From: Lysinibacillus pakistanensis
GTDB lineage: Bacteria > Bacillota > Bacilli > Bacillales_A > Planococcaceae
DNA: 64,000 bases
Reading direction: 5' to 3'
Assembly (NCBI RefSeq): GCF_030123245.1
Contig: NZ_CP126101.1
Coordinates: 804,501 to 868,500, forward strand
Shown here: piece by piece, positions 56,127-64,000 of the stretch
Numbering within the stretch: position 1 is the first letter of the stretch
Layout: every line of letters starts with the position of its first letter
Notes under the pieces: generated by a model
What the model was told of the DNA's origin: nothing
Seen by the model: the letters and a program-made list of their open reading frames with translations, nothing else
Database searches by the model: none
Made by a program: the position numbers and the translations under genes

Positions 56127-56356
56127 GCTCCGCTCCAAGTGAAAGTGCTCGGGATGAAAAGAAAGCTGCTCCGCCCCAAGAGGAAACTGCTCGGGTTGAA
56201 GAGAAAACTGCTCCGCCCTAAGTGGGAATCGCTCGGGTTGAAGAGAAAACCGCTCCGCCCCAACTGGGAATCGCTCAGGTTGAAGAGAAAATCGCTCGGC
56301 TCCAAGTGGGAATTACTCAGGTAGAATAGAAAAGTGCTTAGGTTTAATTGACATAA
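56127..56356. repeat. 21-bp tandem repeat, 11 units in two alternating types
   Basis: Units start at 56127, 56147, 56168, 56189, 56210, 56231, 56252, 56273, 56294, 56315 and 56336; all but the first spacing are exactly 21. Most begin GCTC; odd units continue CGCCCCAAG and even units GGGTTGAAGAGAA, giving a 42-base higher period. A degenerate further unit may lie at 56111. GC content is well above the surroundings. Because 21 is a multiple of three, short frames are open on both strands, encoding seven-residue repeats; neither has a good ribosome site. Confidence 0.85.
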
Positions 56357-56408
56357 AACATTCAAAATACAGGTTTATCAATAAATAGATATAGGAGGGG
56401 AACCTTAT

Positions 56409-59400
56409 ATGACATTGCGCATTGTTTCAGGACGATCAGGAACTGGTAAATCAACATTTATTCATCAAGAGATTGTTGAGCAATTAAAATCAGAGCCATT
56501 GGGTCATCCGATTTTTGTGATTGTTCCTGACCAAATGTCTTATTCGACGGAGTATGAGCTAACGAATAAGCATGGCTTACAGGGGTTAATCCGTGCACAG
56601 GTCATGACATTTAAACGATTAGCATGGCTTGTATTACAGGAAACTGGCGGTATTGCACGAAAAGAAGTTAATGGATATGGCTATCGAATGCTTATTCGTA
56701 AACTGTTAGAGGAACAAAAAGATGAGTTTTCATTATTTCGCCAAGCTGCTGGAAAAAGAGGTTTTACAGAGGAAATAGAGACATTATTACGTGAGTTTAG
56801 TCGTTATAGTGTCAATAGCTCGGTGCTAGCAGAAGTAACTGCATCCTTAAAAGCCGTAGATGCTCCACATACATTACAAGCTAAAACTAATGACTTACAG
56901 GTAGTTTTACAAGCTTTAGAGGCTCGACTTGGTACGACTTATGTCGATAGTGAAGGCTATTATCCAATCTTAACCGAGCATTTGAAAGATTCTGAGACGA
57001 TGAAGCAAGCTACGATTTATATAGATGGATTTACAGCTTTTACTGTGCGAGAGTTGGAGTTAGTCAAAGAGCTATTAAAGGTGACGAAACAAGTTACAGT
57101 TGTTCTGCCCTTTGATCATATTGATGAAGCTTATGATGAGCAGTCTTTATTTCATGAAGCTGCATTAACCAATAAACGTTTACACGATATTGCAAATGAA
57201 GAGGGCATTGAAGTTGATGCACCATTACATTTTTATTATACGTACCGTTTTCAATCTAAAGATTTACAGCATGTTGAAGAAGAATTTTCCAAATTGGTAC
57301 CCCAATCAATAGAAACTTCTGGTGATGTTAAGGTGCTTGAAGCATCCAATCGACGCGCTGAGATACATGCCATTGCCCGGGAAATAACAAAGCTGACAAA
57401 GGAGGATGGCTATCGTTATCAGGATATTGTGCTTCTTTATAGACAAGCAGAAGTTTATGATCCACTTATTTCAACAATTTTTCAGCAATATGAAATTCCT
57501 ACTTTTACAAATTCTAAAAAGACCATGCTCCATCATCCATTAATAGAGCTTAGTCGTTCTGTTTTAGAAGTGGTTACTTCTAATTGGAAGTACGAACCGA
57601 TTTTCCGTAGTGTCAAAACGGATTTATTTTTCCCATTACACGCTGAGCTAAATGTTTGGCGTGAGCGTGCAGATCGTTTAGAGAATTATTGCTTAGCACA
57701 GGGTATTTATGGTGAGCGGTGGTTTGAGGAATCTCGATGGTTTTTCAAAAAATATCGAGGTCTTGAATTCCATTCTAAGGTACAAACGGATGAGGAACGT
57801 GCTATGCAGGCGGAAATCGAGGCTATTCGAGATGAAATTCGACAACCACTAAAATTGTTACAAGACAAGCTAGAAGTAGCGACAACAGGTAGAGATGTAG
57901 CGACTGCATTATTTGAAATAATTGAGGATTTAAAGGTCTATGATAAGCTGCAGACTTTGAAAGACCGTGAACTGGATCGAGGTGATGCCTTAGCAGCAAG
58001 CGAGCATGACCAATCATGGAAAGAATGGATTGCTGTGCTCGATCAGTTTGTGTATATGTTTGGGGAACAACAGATGACTGTCGAGGAAGCAGCAAAAATT
58101 CTAGATGAGGGCTTTGATACATTAGAATTTTCCCGTATTCCACCTACCTTAGATGAAGTGATGGTAGCGACGGTTGATTTAGCTCGTTTATCGAATATCA
58201 AAGTCGCTTTCGTTTTAGGCATCAATGATGGCATCTACCCAACACGTATGGAGTATGAGGGGTTATTATCAGATGTTGAACGTGAATGGTTTAACCAAAT
58301 TGGGTATGAGCTTGCACCGACATCTAAAAATCGTTTACTCCAAGAAAATTTCTTAGTATATCGAGCATTAACGACGCCTTCTGATAAATTGTTCTTGTCC
58401 TATCCTACAGCGGATGAAGAAGGGAAGGCGTTATTATCTTCACTTTATATAAAAAAAATAATCGGCAATGGAAATACACCAGGTCTTTTAAGTGGGGTAG
58501 CTGTTGAGCGGGTTGTTATGGATCCAATTGAATTACTAGAAGATAATCCACTACCATATTTACGTCATCCACGCACAGCTTTAGCCCATCTTATGATGCA
58601 ACTACGACAAGCTGAGCATAGCCATGAGCTTGCGCCAGAATGGCTGGCATTACAAAAATTTTATGAGCAGGATCCATATTGGGCACTGATTTTTGAACGG
58701 GTTCTCCAACCTATTACGCATAAAAATGAAGCACAACCACTTGAAACATATATTACACAGGAGTTATACGGTCAAAAACTAACATCCAGTGTTTCTCGAA
58801 TTGAAAAATATTTCAGATGTCCATTTTCGCATTTTACAACCTATGGGCTTCGGTTAGAGGAACGTGCAGAATATAGATTAGAAACCTTTGCAATGGGTGA
58901 TTTATTCCATGAAGCACTGAAATGGATTACAGAGGAGACACATCGACAACAGCTGTCGTGGGTACGTTTAACGAAACAGCAAATTAAACAATTGGCACGC
59001 CAAGCAGTGGAGCAAATTGTGCCAGTCTTTTCTCATCAAATCCTATTATCCAGTGCGCGTTATCGTTATATTCAACGTAAGCTTATCCGTATTGTTGAAC
59101 GAACAATGACGGCATTGACACAGCATGCAAATGTTTCCCACTTTAAGCCAATTGCTATTGAGACATCATTTGGACCAGGTCAACATGAACAGCTTCCTCC
59201 TCTTGAAATCGATTTAGCTGGTGGGAAGAAAATGTTTATGCGTGGCCGTATTGATCGAGTGGATAGCGCGTCTATCGATGATCGCTCATATTTACGCATC
59301 GTCGATTATAAATCTTCAGCTCGTGATTTAGATTTAAATGAAGTTTACTATGGACTATCTTTACAGGTCCTTACTTATTTAGATGTAGCGATGGAAAACA

Positions 59401-59918
59401 GCTCTTATTGGCTACCAGGCGAAACAGAGCCAGCAGGAGTACTGTATGTACATGTTCATAACCCAATGTTAAAGCTTGACAAGGATTTAAGTGATAGTGA
59501 AATAGAAGAGGATCGTTTAAAGCAATATAAAATGAAGGGATTGCTATCAGAGAATGCAGAGGCCATTTTATCAATGGACGAGCAGTTGGAAGAATCAAGT
59601 GGGCATTCGAAAATTATTCCTGTATATATGAAAAAAGATGGAACACCATCCGAATCTCAGTCACGGATAGTTCCTGTTAACGATATGAAAAATTTGCAAC
59701 ATTTTGTGCGTCGAAAGCATCAAGAGGCTGGCAATGGTATTCTATCTGGAGATACTTCTATCAGTCCGTATAAATTAAAATCAAAAACAGCCTGTGATTA
59801 TTGTCAGTTTTCTGCTGTTTGTCAATTTGATCCCTCTGATGGCAAGCAAAGCTATCGACAATTAATGCAAGCGAAGCCGAATGAAATTGTTGAAAAAATA
59901 CGAAAGGAGATGAAGTAA
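56409..59918 (+). CDS. addB: ATP-dependent helicase/nuclease subunit B
   Basis: 1169 residues, full length. Walker A GRSGTGKSTFI at the N-terminus; the C-terminal nuclease domain has GRIDRVDSAS and RIVDYKSSARD (metal and catalytic Asp/Lys), and four cysteines for an iron-sulfur cluster: one in YFRCPFSHF (~803) and three in CDYCQFSAVCQF (~1128). AddAB processes double-strand DNA ends for recombination. GGAGGGG lies upstream of the ATG, and addA starts one base after its stop. Just downstream of the 21-bp repeat array. Confidence 0.97.
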   Translation: MTLRIVSGRSGTGKSTFIHQEIVEQLKSEPLGHPIFVIVPDQMSYSTEYELTNKHGLQGLIRAQVMTFKRLAWLVLQETGGIARKEVNGYGYRMLIRKLLEEQKDEFSLFRQAAGKRGFTEEIETLLREFSRYSVNSSVLAEVTASLKAVDAPHTLQAKTNDLQVVLQALEARLGTTYVDSEGYYPILTEHLKDSETMKQATIYIDGFTAFTVRELELVKELLKVTKQVTVVLPFDHIDEAYDEQSLFHEAALTNKRLHDIANEEGIEVDAPLHFYYTYRFQSKDLQHVEEEFSKLVPQSIETSGDVKVLEASNRRAEIHAIAREITKLTKEDGYRYQDIVLLYRQAEVYDPLISTIFQQYEIPTFTNSKKTMLHHPLIELSRSVLEVVTSNWKYEPIFRSVKTDLFFPLHAELNVWRERADRLENYCLAQGIYGERWFEESRWFFKKYRGLEFHSKVQTDEERAMQAEIEAIRDEIRQPLKLLQDKLEVATTGRDVATALFEIIEDLKVYDKLQTLKDRELDRGDALAASEHDQSWKEWIAVLDQFVYMFGEQQMTVEEAAKILDEGFDTLEFSRIPPTLDEVMVATVDLARLSNIKVAFVLGINDGIYPTRMEYEGLLSDVEREWFNQIGYELAPTSKNRLLQENFLVYRALTTPSDKLFLSYPTADEEGKALLSSLYIKKIIGNGNTPGLLSGVAVERVVMDPIELLEDNPLPYLRHPRTALAHLMMQLRQAEHSHELAPEWLALQKFYEQDPYWALIFERVLQPITHKNEAQPLETYITQELYGQKLTSSVSRIEKYFRCPFSHFTTYGLRLEERAEYRLETFAMGDLFHEALKWITEETHRQQLSWVRLTKQQIKQLARQAVEQIVPVFSHQILLSSARYRYIQRKLIRIVERTMTALTQHANVSHFKPIAIETSFGPGQHEQLPPLEIDLAGGKKMFMRGRIDRVDSASIDDRSYLRIVDYKSSARDLDLNEVYYGLSLQVLTYLDVAMENSSYWLPGETEPAGVLYVHVHNPMLKLDKDLSDSEIEEDRLKQYKMKGLLSENAEAILSMDEQLEESSGHSKIIPVYMKKDGTPSESQSRIVPVNDMKNLQHFVRRKHQEAGNGILSGDTSISPYKLKSKTACDYCQFSAVCQFDPSDGKQSYRQLMQAKPNEIVEKIRKEMK

Positions 59919-59919
59919 C

Positions 59920-61180
59920 TTGGTACAAGCAATACCTGAAAAACCAATGAATGTTACATGGACTGATGATCAATGGAAGGCTATCTATGCAAGTGGACAG
60001 GATACACTTGTGTCTGCAGCAGCAGGTTCTGGGAAAACAGCCGTACTGATTAATCGTATGATTGAAAAGGTCATTGCAATAGAGAATCCGATTAACGTAG
60101 ATGAGCTGTTAGTTGTGACCTTTACCAATGCCTCTGCAGCAGAGATGCGTCATCGAATGGCTGAGGCGCTTGAAAAGGCAATTGCAGAAAACCCTACTTC
60201 CAATCATTTAAGACGCCAGCTTAGTCTAGTTAATAAAGCACAAATTTCAACATTACATTCGTTCTGCCTAGCCATTGTAAAACAGTATGCCTATCTATTA
60301 GACATTGATCCAGGCTTTCGTATTGCAAATGAGGCAGAGGTTGCCTTGTTGAGAGATGATATTTTAGCAGAAGTACTTGAAGCTGCATATGATTCTGAGG
60401 ATGAGGAGCAAGTTCAAGCAATCTTTCGTTTAGTCGATAGTTTTACATCGGATCGTGATGATCAAGCTATTGAAACGTTAATTAGCAAGCTCTATGATAC
60501 ATCTCGCGTTCATGCAGTACCGAAAAAATGGCTGAACAGTCTTCCTAAAACATATGAGTTAGCGGAGGATGTGACCATTGATGATGTAGAGTTGTCGAAC
60601 TATGTGAAATTAACCGTAAAGCATAGTCTTGAAGAAGCATTTGTATTAATTTCTGAAATGCGAGCAATAACGTTACAGCCAACAGGACCAGCACCCTATG
60701 CTGAAACGGCAGAAATTGATTTTGCGATGATTCAGGAAGGCATTCGTATTAGTCATAAGGGAACATGGCAGGAGCTCTTTGATTACTTTGCCACTGTCAA
60801 ATGGTCAACGTTAAAGCGAGTGTCCAAGGACGCTTTAGTGGATGTGGAATTACAGGAGCTTGCAAAGAAAAAGCGAGAGGCTGCTAAAAAAATTGTTAAC
60901 AAAATAAAAGAAACCTATTTTGTTAGAACGCCTGCTCGCCTGCTAGAGGAAATTCGTTTAATGGCCCCAACGATTGGCACATTAGTGGGACTGACAAATG
61001 TGTTTAGTGAACAGTTTCGTCTAGCAAAATTAGAACGGGGAATTATTGATTTCTCAGATTTAGAGCATTTTGCCCTCCAAATTTTATCAGAGGAAGTAAA
61101 TGGAGATTTACAGCCATCACCTGTTGCTATGGATTTAAAAAAGCGCTTTAAAGAAGTACTTGTGGATGAGTATCAAGATA
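59920..61180 (+). CDS. addA: ATP-dependent helicase/nuclease subunit A, exon 1
   Basis: First 420 codons plus one base of addA. Walker A AAAGSGKTAVLINRM (~33), motif Ia VVTFTNASAAEMRHRM, STLHSFCLAIVK and the Walker B/motif II VDEYQD right at the break. Reading on without splicing gives SATRC and a stop at 61195, so the unspliced product would be a truncated, inactive helicase. The intron begins at GTGCGAC (61181). Joining the last base A to CA at 63873 restores Thr and the frame [12 protein letters not shown], as expected after DEYQD in AddA. TTG start with AAAGGAG upstream. Confidence 0.93.
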
Positions 61181-63872
61181 GTGCGACACGTTGCTAATTG
61201 AAAAGATTAGCCACTAGCATCATTTCGCTAGGAGAACTAAGAAATCAGATGAGTCGAATGATGAGGTAACGCTCTGAAAGGCTCGACCTAATCCTCCGAA
61301 TAGCATTGTCGCGTGCAATCGTGATGATGTTATAAGCTCGGTGAAGTCAGTTGAACATCCTCCTAATCGAAAGAAGGAAAGCGGGATAGAGGTATTCTGT
61401 GGGATGGATAGACTGGGGTTCTATAAAAATACTCATGGTTAGAATGTAGGGAACAAAACTTCCTACTGACGAAATTCCGAATGTACGGCTCTAGAGGTAT
61501 AGGTATTCGAAAGGGTACACCAACTTATTGTTGGGTTAGTGAGGTGGAGTAAAATTTGTCTTTATGAAACACCTTATAGTGTTACAGGCACTATCCAGCT
61601 AACAGGGTTAGAGGAATGACCTAAAAGTATTATATGTACAGATATGATTTCTTGGAACGTGGTAAGCTGGCTACGTGGAGAGATTGTACTCGTTGAAGCG
61701 GTATGAGGGAAAGCGTCTATAGTATAACCTCATTTTAAGCACAGTGAAAGTGATGGCACAGTACCAGTGAAGCCGTGATAATAAGCGGTGGAGGGATAGC
61801 CATTAGTCAATTTATGAATAACTAAAACATTACTTTATACTATCAGGTTCTCGTATGACTAAAAGAAATGCAATCGCCAAAAGAAGTAATAAAGTGGTGA
61901 GAGTATTGACTGAAACAGCAAACAAGAAAGTTTTAAAACGACAGTCCTTACGAAACAATGAATATTACGACATGCAACAAACCTTAGATGACCTTTACAA
62001 AGCAAGTCAAATGAACAAACGCTTTAAAAATCTGTATGAATTGATTATTAATAGAGAAAATATTTTACTGGCATATCGAAACATCAAGAAAAACAAGGGT
62101 TCTTTCACCAAAGGTATTAATGAATCTACAATCGTTACTATCGGAGAAAAAGACCCGAACGCATTAATTGATTATATCAGAAAAAGACTTGAAAACTTCA
62201 TACCACACAAAATAAGAAGAAAAGAAATACCAAAAGCTAATGGAGGGATTCGACCACTCGGCATTCCGACAATCGAAGACCGAATCATTCAACAATGTAT
62301 TAAACAAATTCTAGAGCCAATATGCGAAGCGAAATTCCATAATCACAGTTACGGTTTTCGACCGAACAGAGGAACTTTACATGCATATTCTAGAGCAGTA
62401 ACATTAGCAAACATCAACAAACTGCACTATGTGGTTGATATTGACATCAAAGGTTTCTTCGATAACGTCAATCATGGCAAACTTCTTAAACAAATGTGGT
62501 CAATGGGTATCCAGGATAAAAAGGTTCTCTCAATCATAAGTAAACTACTGAAAGCAGAAATTGCAGGAGTAGGAACACCTAATAAAGGGACTCCTCAAGG
62601 TGGTATTTTATCACCCCTATTATCTAATATTGTGCTAAACGAATTAGATTGGTGGATAAGCAATCAGTGGGAAACGTTTGAAACACAGAAAAACTATGAG
62701 CGTAAAAGAATTATTGGTGGCAAGGTTAGACTTGATAGGTCAGTGAAATATAGTACCTTAAAAAGAGCCACAAGCTTGAAAGAAATGTTCATTGTGCGAT
62801 ATGCAGATGATTTTAAAATCTTTTGTAGAGACCATAAAAGTGCCTTCAAGATTTTCGAAGGTGTGAAAAAATGGTTAAAAGAAAGATTACATCTCGACAT
62901 TAGTAAAGAAAAATCAAAGGTCATTAATTTAAGGAAAAACTTCTCGGAATTTCTAGGCTTTAAAATGAAAGTGGCTAGAAATAAAAAGAAGCATACCGTA
63001 AAATCATTCATGACAAATAAGGCGAAGAAAAACGCAATTAGCAAAATCAAAGAAAACATCAAACGAATTAAAAAGAAATCTAATGCTTCAGAAGTGTCCA
63101 AGCTCAATGCAACAATTCTAGGACTTCATAACTTCTATCAGCAAGCAACGATGGTAACGAAAGATTTTAGTGAAATTGCATTTTCAGTCAAACGAACCTT
63201 ATATAACAGCTTGAAGAAAGTTTCATCGGATAAAGGTGAGCCAAGTACGTACTACAAGAAACATTTCAAAGATTATCTTGGCAAGAAAAAGATATTCGTT
63301 GCGAAAGTAGCGATATTCCCTATTGATGGAATCAAACACAAAAGTCCAACAAACTTTACGCAAGAAATCAATAATTATACAGTTGAAGGTAGAAGTCTGA
63401 TTCATAAAAAGCAAAAATCAGTATCAGAAGAAGTTGTGAAGTATCTCATGAAAAATCCTGTAATCAATCGTAGTATTGAATACAACGACAATCGTATTTC
63501 TAAATACATTGCTCAAAAAGGGGTTTGCTTTATCACAGGAGAAGCACTCATTCTGAAAAATATGGAATTACATCACATCGTTCCAAAGGCAAAAGGTGGT
63601 AACGATAAGTATGACAACTTAGTTTTTATAACGAAAGAAGCCCATAAACTGATTCATGCCACAACAGAAGACATCATTAATAAATACCTTCAAATGTTAG
63701 AGTTAACAAAACCAAGTTTGGACAAAGTAAATAAACTTCGTGTGAAAGCTGGAAATAAAGTATTAGTATAAAGATTCATAATTGATGGAACGCCGTATGA
63801 GGGGAAACCCTCACGTACGGTGTGAATGGGGGGAAAAGCAGGAGATTACTTCAAATGCTTACCTATCCATAT
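61181..63872 (+). mobile_element. group II intron inside addA
   Basis: 5' end GTGCGAC, 3' end CTATCCATAT, ~2.7 kb, same strand as addA. Domain V appears at about 63788-63823 (CGCCGTATGAGGGG, loop AAA, CCCTCACGTACGG), and domain VI with a candidate bulged A follows. A ~670-base 5' RNA region precedes an intact RT-maturase-HNH gene. Boundaries were set by restoring the addA frame, which is independent support. It is unlike the intron at 31130, being larger and with an endonuclease domain. Confidence 0.92.
61855..63771 (+). CDS. group II intron reverse transcriptase/maturase with HNH endonuclease
   Basis: 638 residues, intact. RT domain: KNKGSFTKGINEST, GIRPLGIPTIEDRIIQQ, SYGFRPNRGTLHAY, DIDIKGFFDNVNH, GTPQGGILSPLLSNI and FIVRYADDFKIF with the YADD active site. 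Maturase domain X lies at ~400-460 (LNATILGLHNFYQQATMV), and the C-terminal HNH nuclease reads GVCFITGEALI, LHHIVPKAKGGNDKYDN and EAHKLIH. It would splice the addA intron and allow retrohoming. The ATG at 61855 has only a weak ribosome site (CAGG). Confidence 0.95.
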   Translation: MTKRNAIAKRSNKVVRVLTETANKKVLKRQSLRNNEYYDMQQTLDDLYKASQMNKRFKNLYELIINRENILLAYRNIKKNKGSFTKGINESTIVTIGEKDPNALIDYIRKRLENFIPHKIRRKEIPKANGGIRPLGIPTIEDRIIQQCIKQILEPICEAKFHNHSYGFRPNRGTLHAYSRAVTLANINKLHYVVDIDIKGFFDNVNHGKLLKQMWSMGIQDKKVLSIISKLLKAEIAGVGTPNKGTPQGGILSPLLSNIVLNELDWWISNQWETFETQKNYERKRIIGGKVRLDRSVKYSTLKRATSLKEMFIVRYADDFKIFCRDHKSAFKIFEGVKKWLKERLHLDISKEKSKVINLRKNFSEFLGFKMKVARNKKKHTVKSFMTNKAKKNAISKIKENIKRIKKKSNASEVSKLNATILGLHNFYQQATMVTKDFSEIAFSVKRTLYNSLKKVSSDKGEPSTYYKKHFKDYLGKKKIFVAKVAIFPIDGIKHKSPTNFTQEINNYTVEGRSLIHKKQKSVSEEVVKYLMKNPVINRSIEYNDNRISKYIAQKGVCFITGEALILKNMELHHIVPKAKGGNDKYDNLVFITKEAHKLIHATTEDIINKYLQMLELTKPSLDKVNKLRVKAGNKVLV

Positions 63873-64000
63873 CAAATATGCTGCAGGAAACAATTTTACA
63901 GCTTGTAAAAACAGGTGAAGAACTAGATGGAAATCTTTTTATGGTGGGAGACGTCAAGCAAAGTATATATCGCTTCCGTTTAGCAGAGCCAAAGCTCTTT
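63873..64000 (+). CDS. addA: ATP-dependent helicase/nuclease subunit A, exon 2 (runs off window)
   Basis: Continues AddA as (T)[18 protein letters not shown], then [20 protein letters not shown], the conserved motif III region, and PKLF at the window end. The remaining ~800 residues, including the nuclease domain, lie beyond the window. The frame agrees with exon 1 only after the proposed intron is removed. Confidence 0.92.

Noticed and set aside
56127..56356. CRISPR array
   Set aside because: Units are directly adjacent at 21 bases with no unique spacers, and no cas genes are near.
56093..56365. Minus-strand 90-residue and plus-strand 61-residue repeat proteins
   Set aside because: Both frames are open only because the 21-bp unit is a multiple of three; neither has a ribosome site, and the encoded repeats have no recognised fold.
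59920..61197. addA as a truncated pseudogene
   Set aside because: A group II intron with intact maturase explains the break, and the frame is restored by its removal.

Overview
The window reads as chromosomal DNA of a low-GC, endospore-forming Firmicute of the Bacillaceae/Planococcaceae type. Lysinibacillus is my best guess, from protein style and from gene order resembling Bacillus subtilis (flaG-fliD-fliS/T-hpf-secA-prfB, then uvrB-uvrA, ftsE-ftsX, ctpB, minJ, csbA, then addB-addA). No database search was possible, so the genus is an inference.

Bases 1-23.7 kb form one long co-directional glycan island, very AT-rich and with many overlapping or nearly touching genes. It directly precedes the flagellar cap genes, which suggests flagellin glycosylation. 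It holds: DUF115 (motility-accessory-factor-like) proteins; a neuB-neuC-neuA set for a CMP-nonulosonic acid; a phosphodiesterase and a TagD-like cytidylyltransferase; several glycosyltransferases; a dTDP-sugar block in which rmlA and rmlB are fused by deletion and frameshifted while rmlD and the FdtA/C and FdtB enzymes are intact; an FkbM methyltransferase; a second CMP-sugar synthetase beside an unusual aldolase fusion; and an FkbH-acyl carrier protein-acyltransferase-deacetylase module. The last group (17.5-23.7 kb) is the best candidate for an undescribed pathway.

23.7-31.1 kb carries flaG, fliD (with a large insert), fliT, fliS, then a decayed stretch with a truncated copy of a PilZ gene, a TPR/zinc-ribbon protein, the intact PilZ gene and hpf. 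A class C-like group II intron (31.13-33.0 kb) sits just after the hpf terminator; its reverse transcriptase is frameshifted. secA follows.

35.7-39.1 kb has prfB with its programmed frameshift, bracketed by two divergent ComK-family genes, and an IDEAL-domain gene. 39.3-45.6 kb has uvrB-uvrA behind a LexA-like box and a YvlB-like gene behind a near-perfect sigma-W promoter. 45.8-53.6 kb is a cell-envelope and division block: ftsE-ftsX, a CwlO-like M23 hydrolase, a thioredoxin-like protein, ctpB, minJ, csbA. 53.6-56.0 kb has azlC-azlD with a divergent XRE-cupin regulator and a TVP38 family membrane protein.

56.1-56.4 kb is an 11-unit, 21-bp tandem repeat directly upstream of addB. addA follows and is interrupted exactly after its DEYQD motif by a second, different group II intron (61181-63872) encoding an RT-maturase-HNH protein. 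Joining the proposed exons restores the addA reading frame, which runs off the window end.
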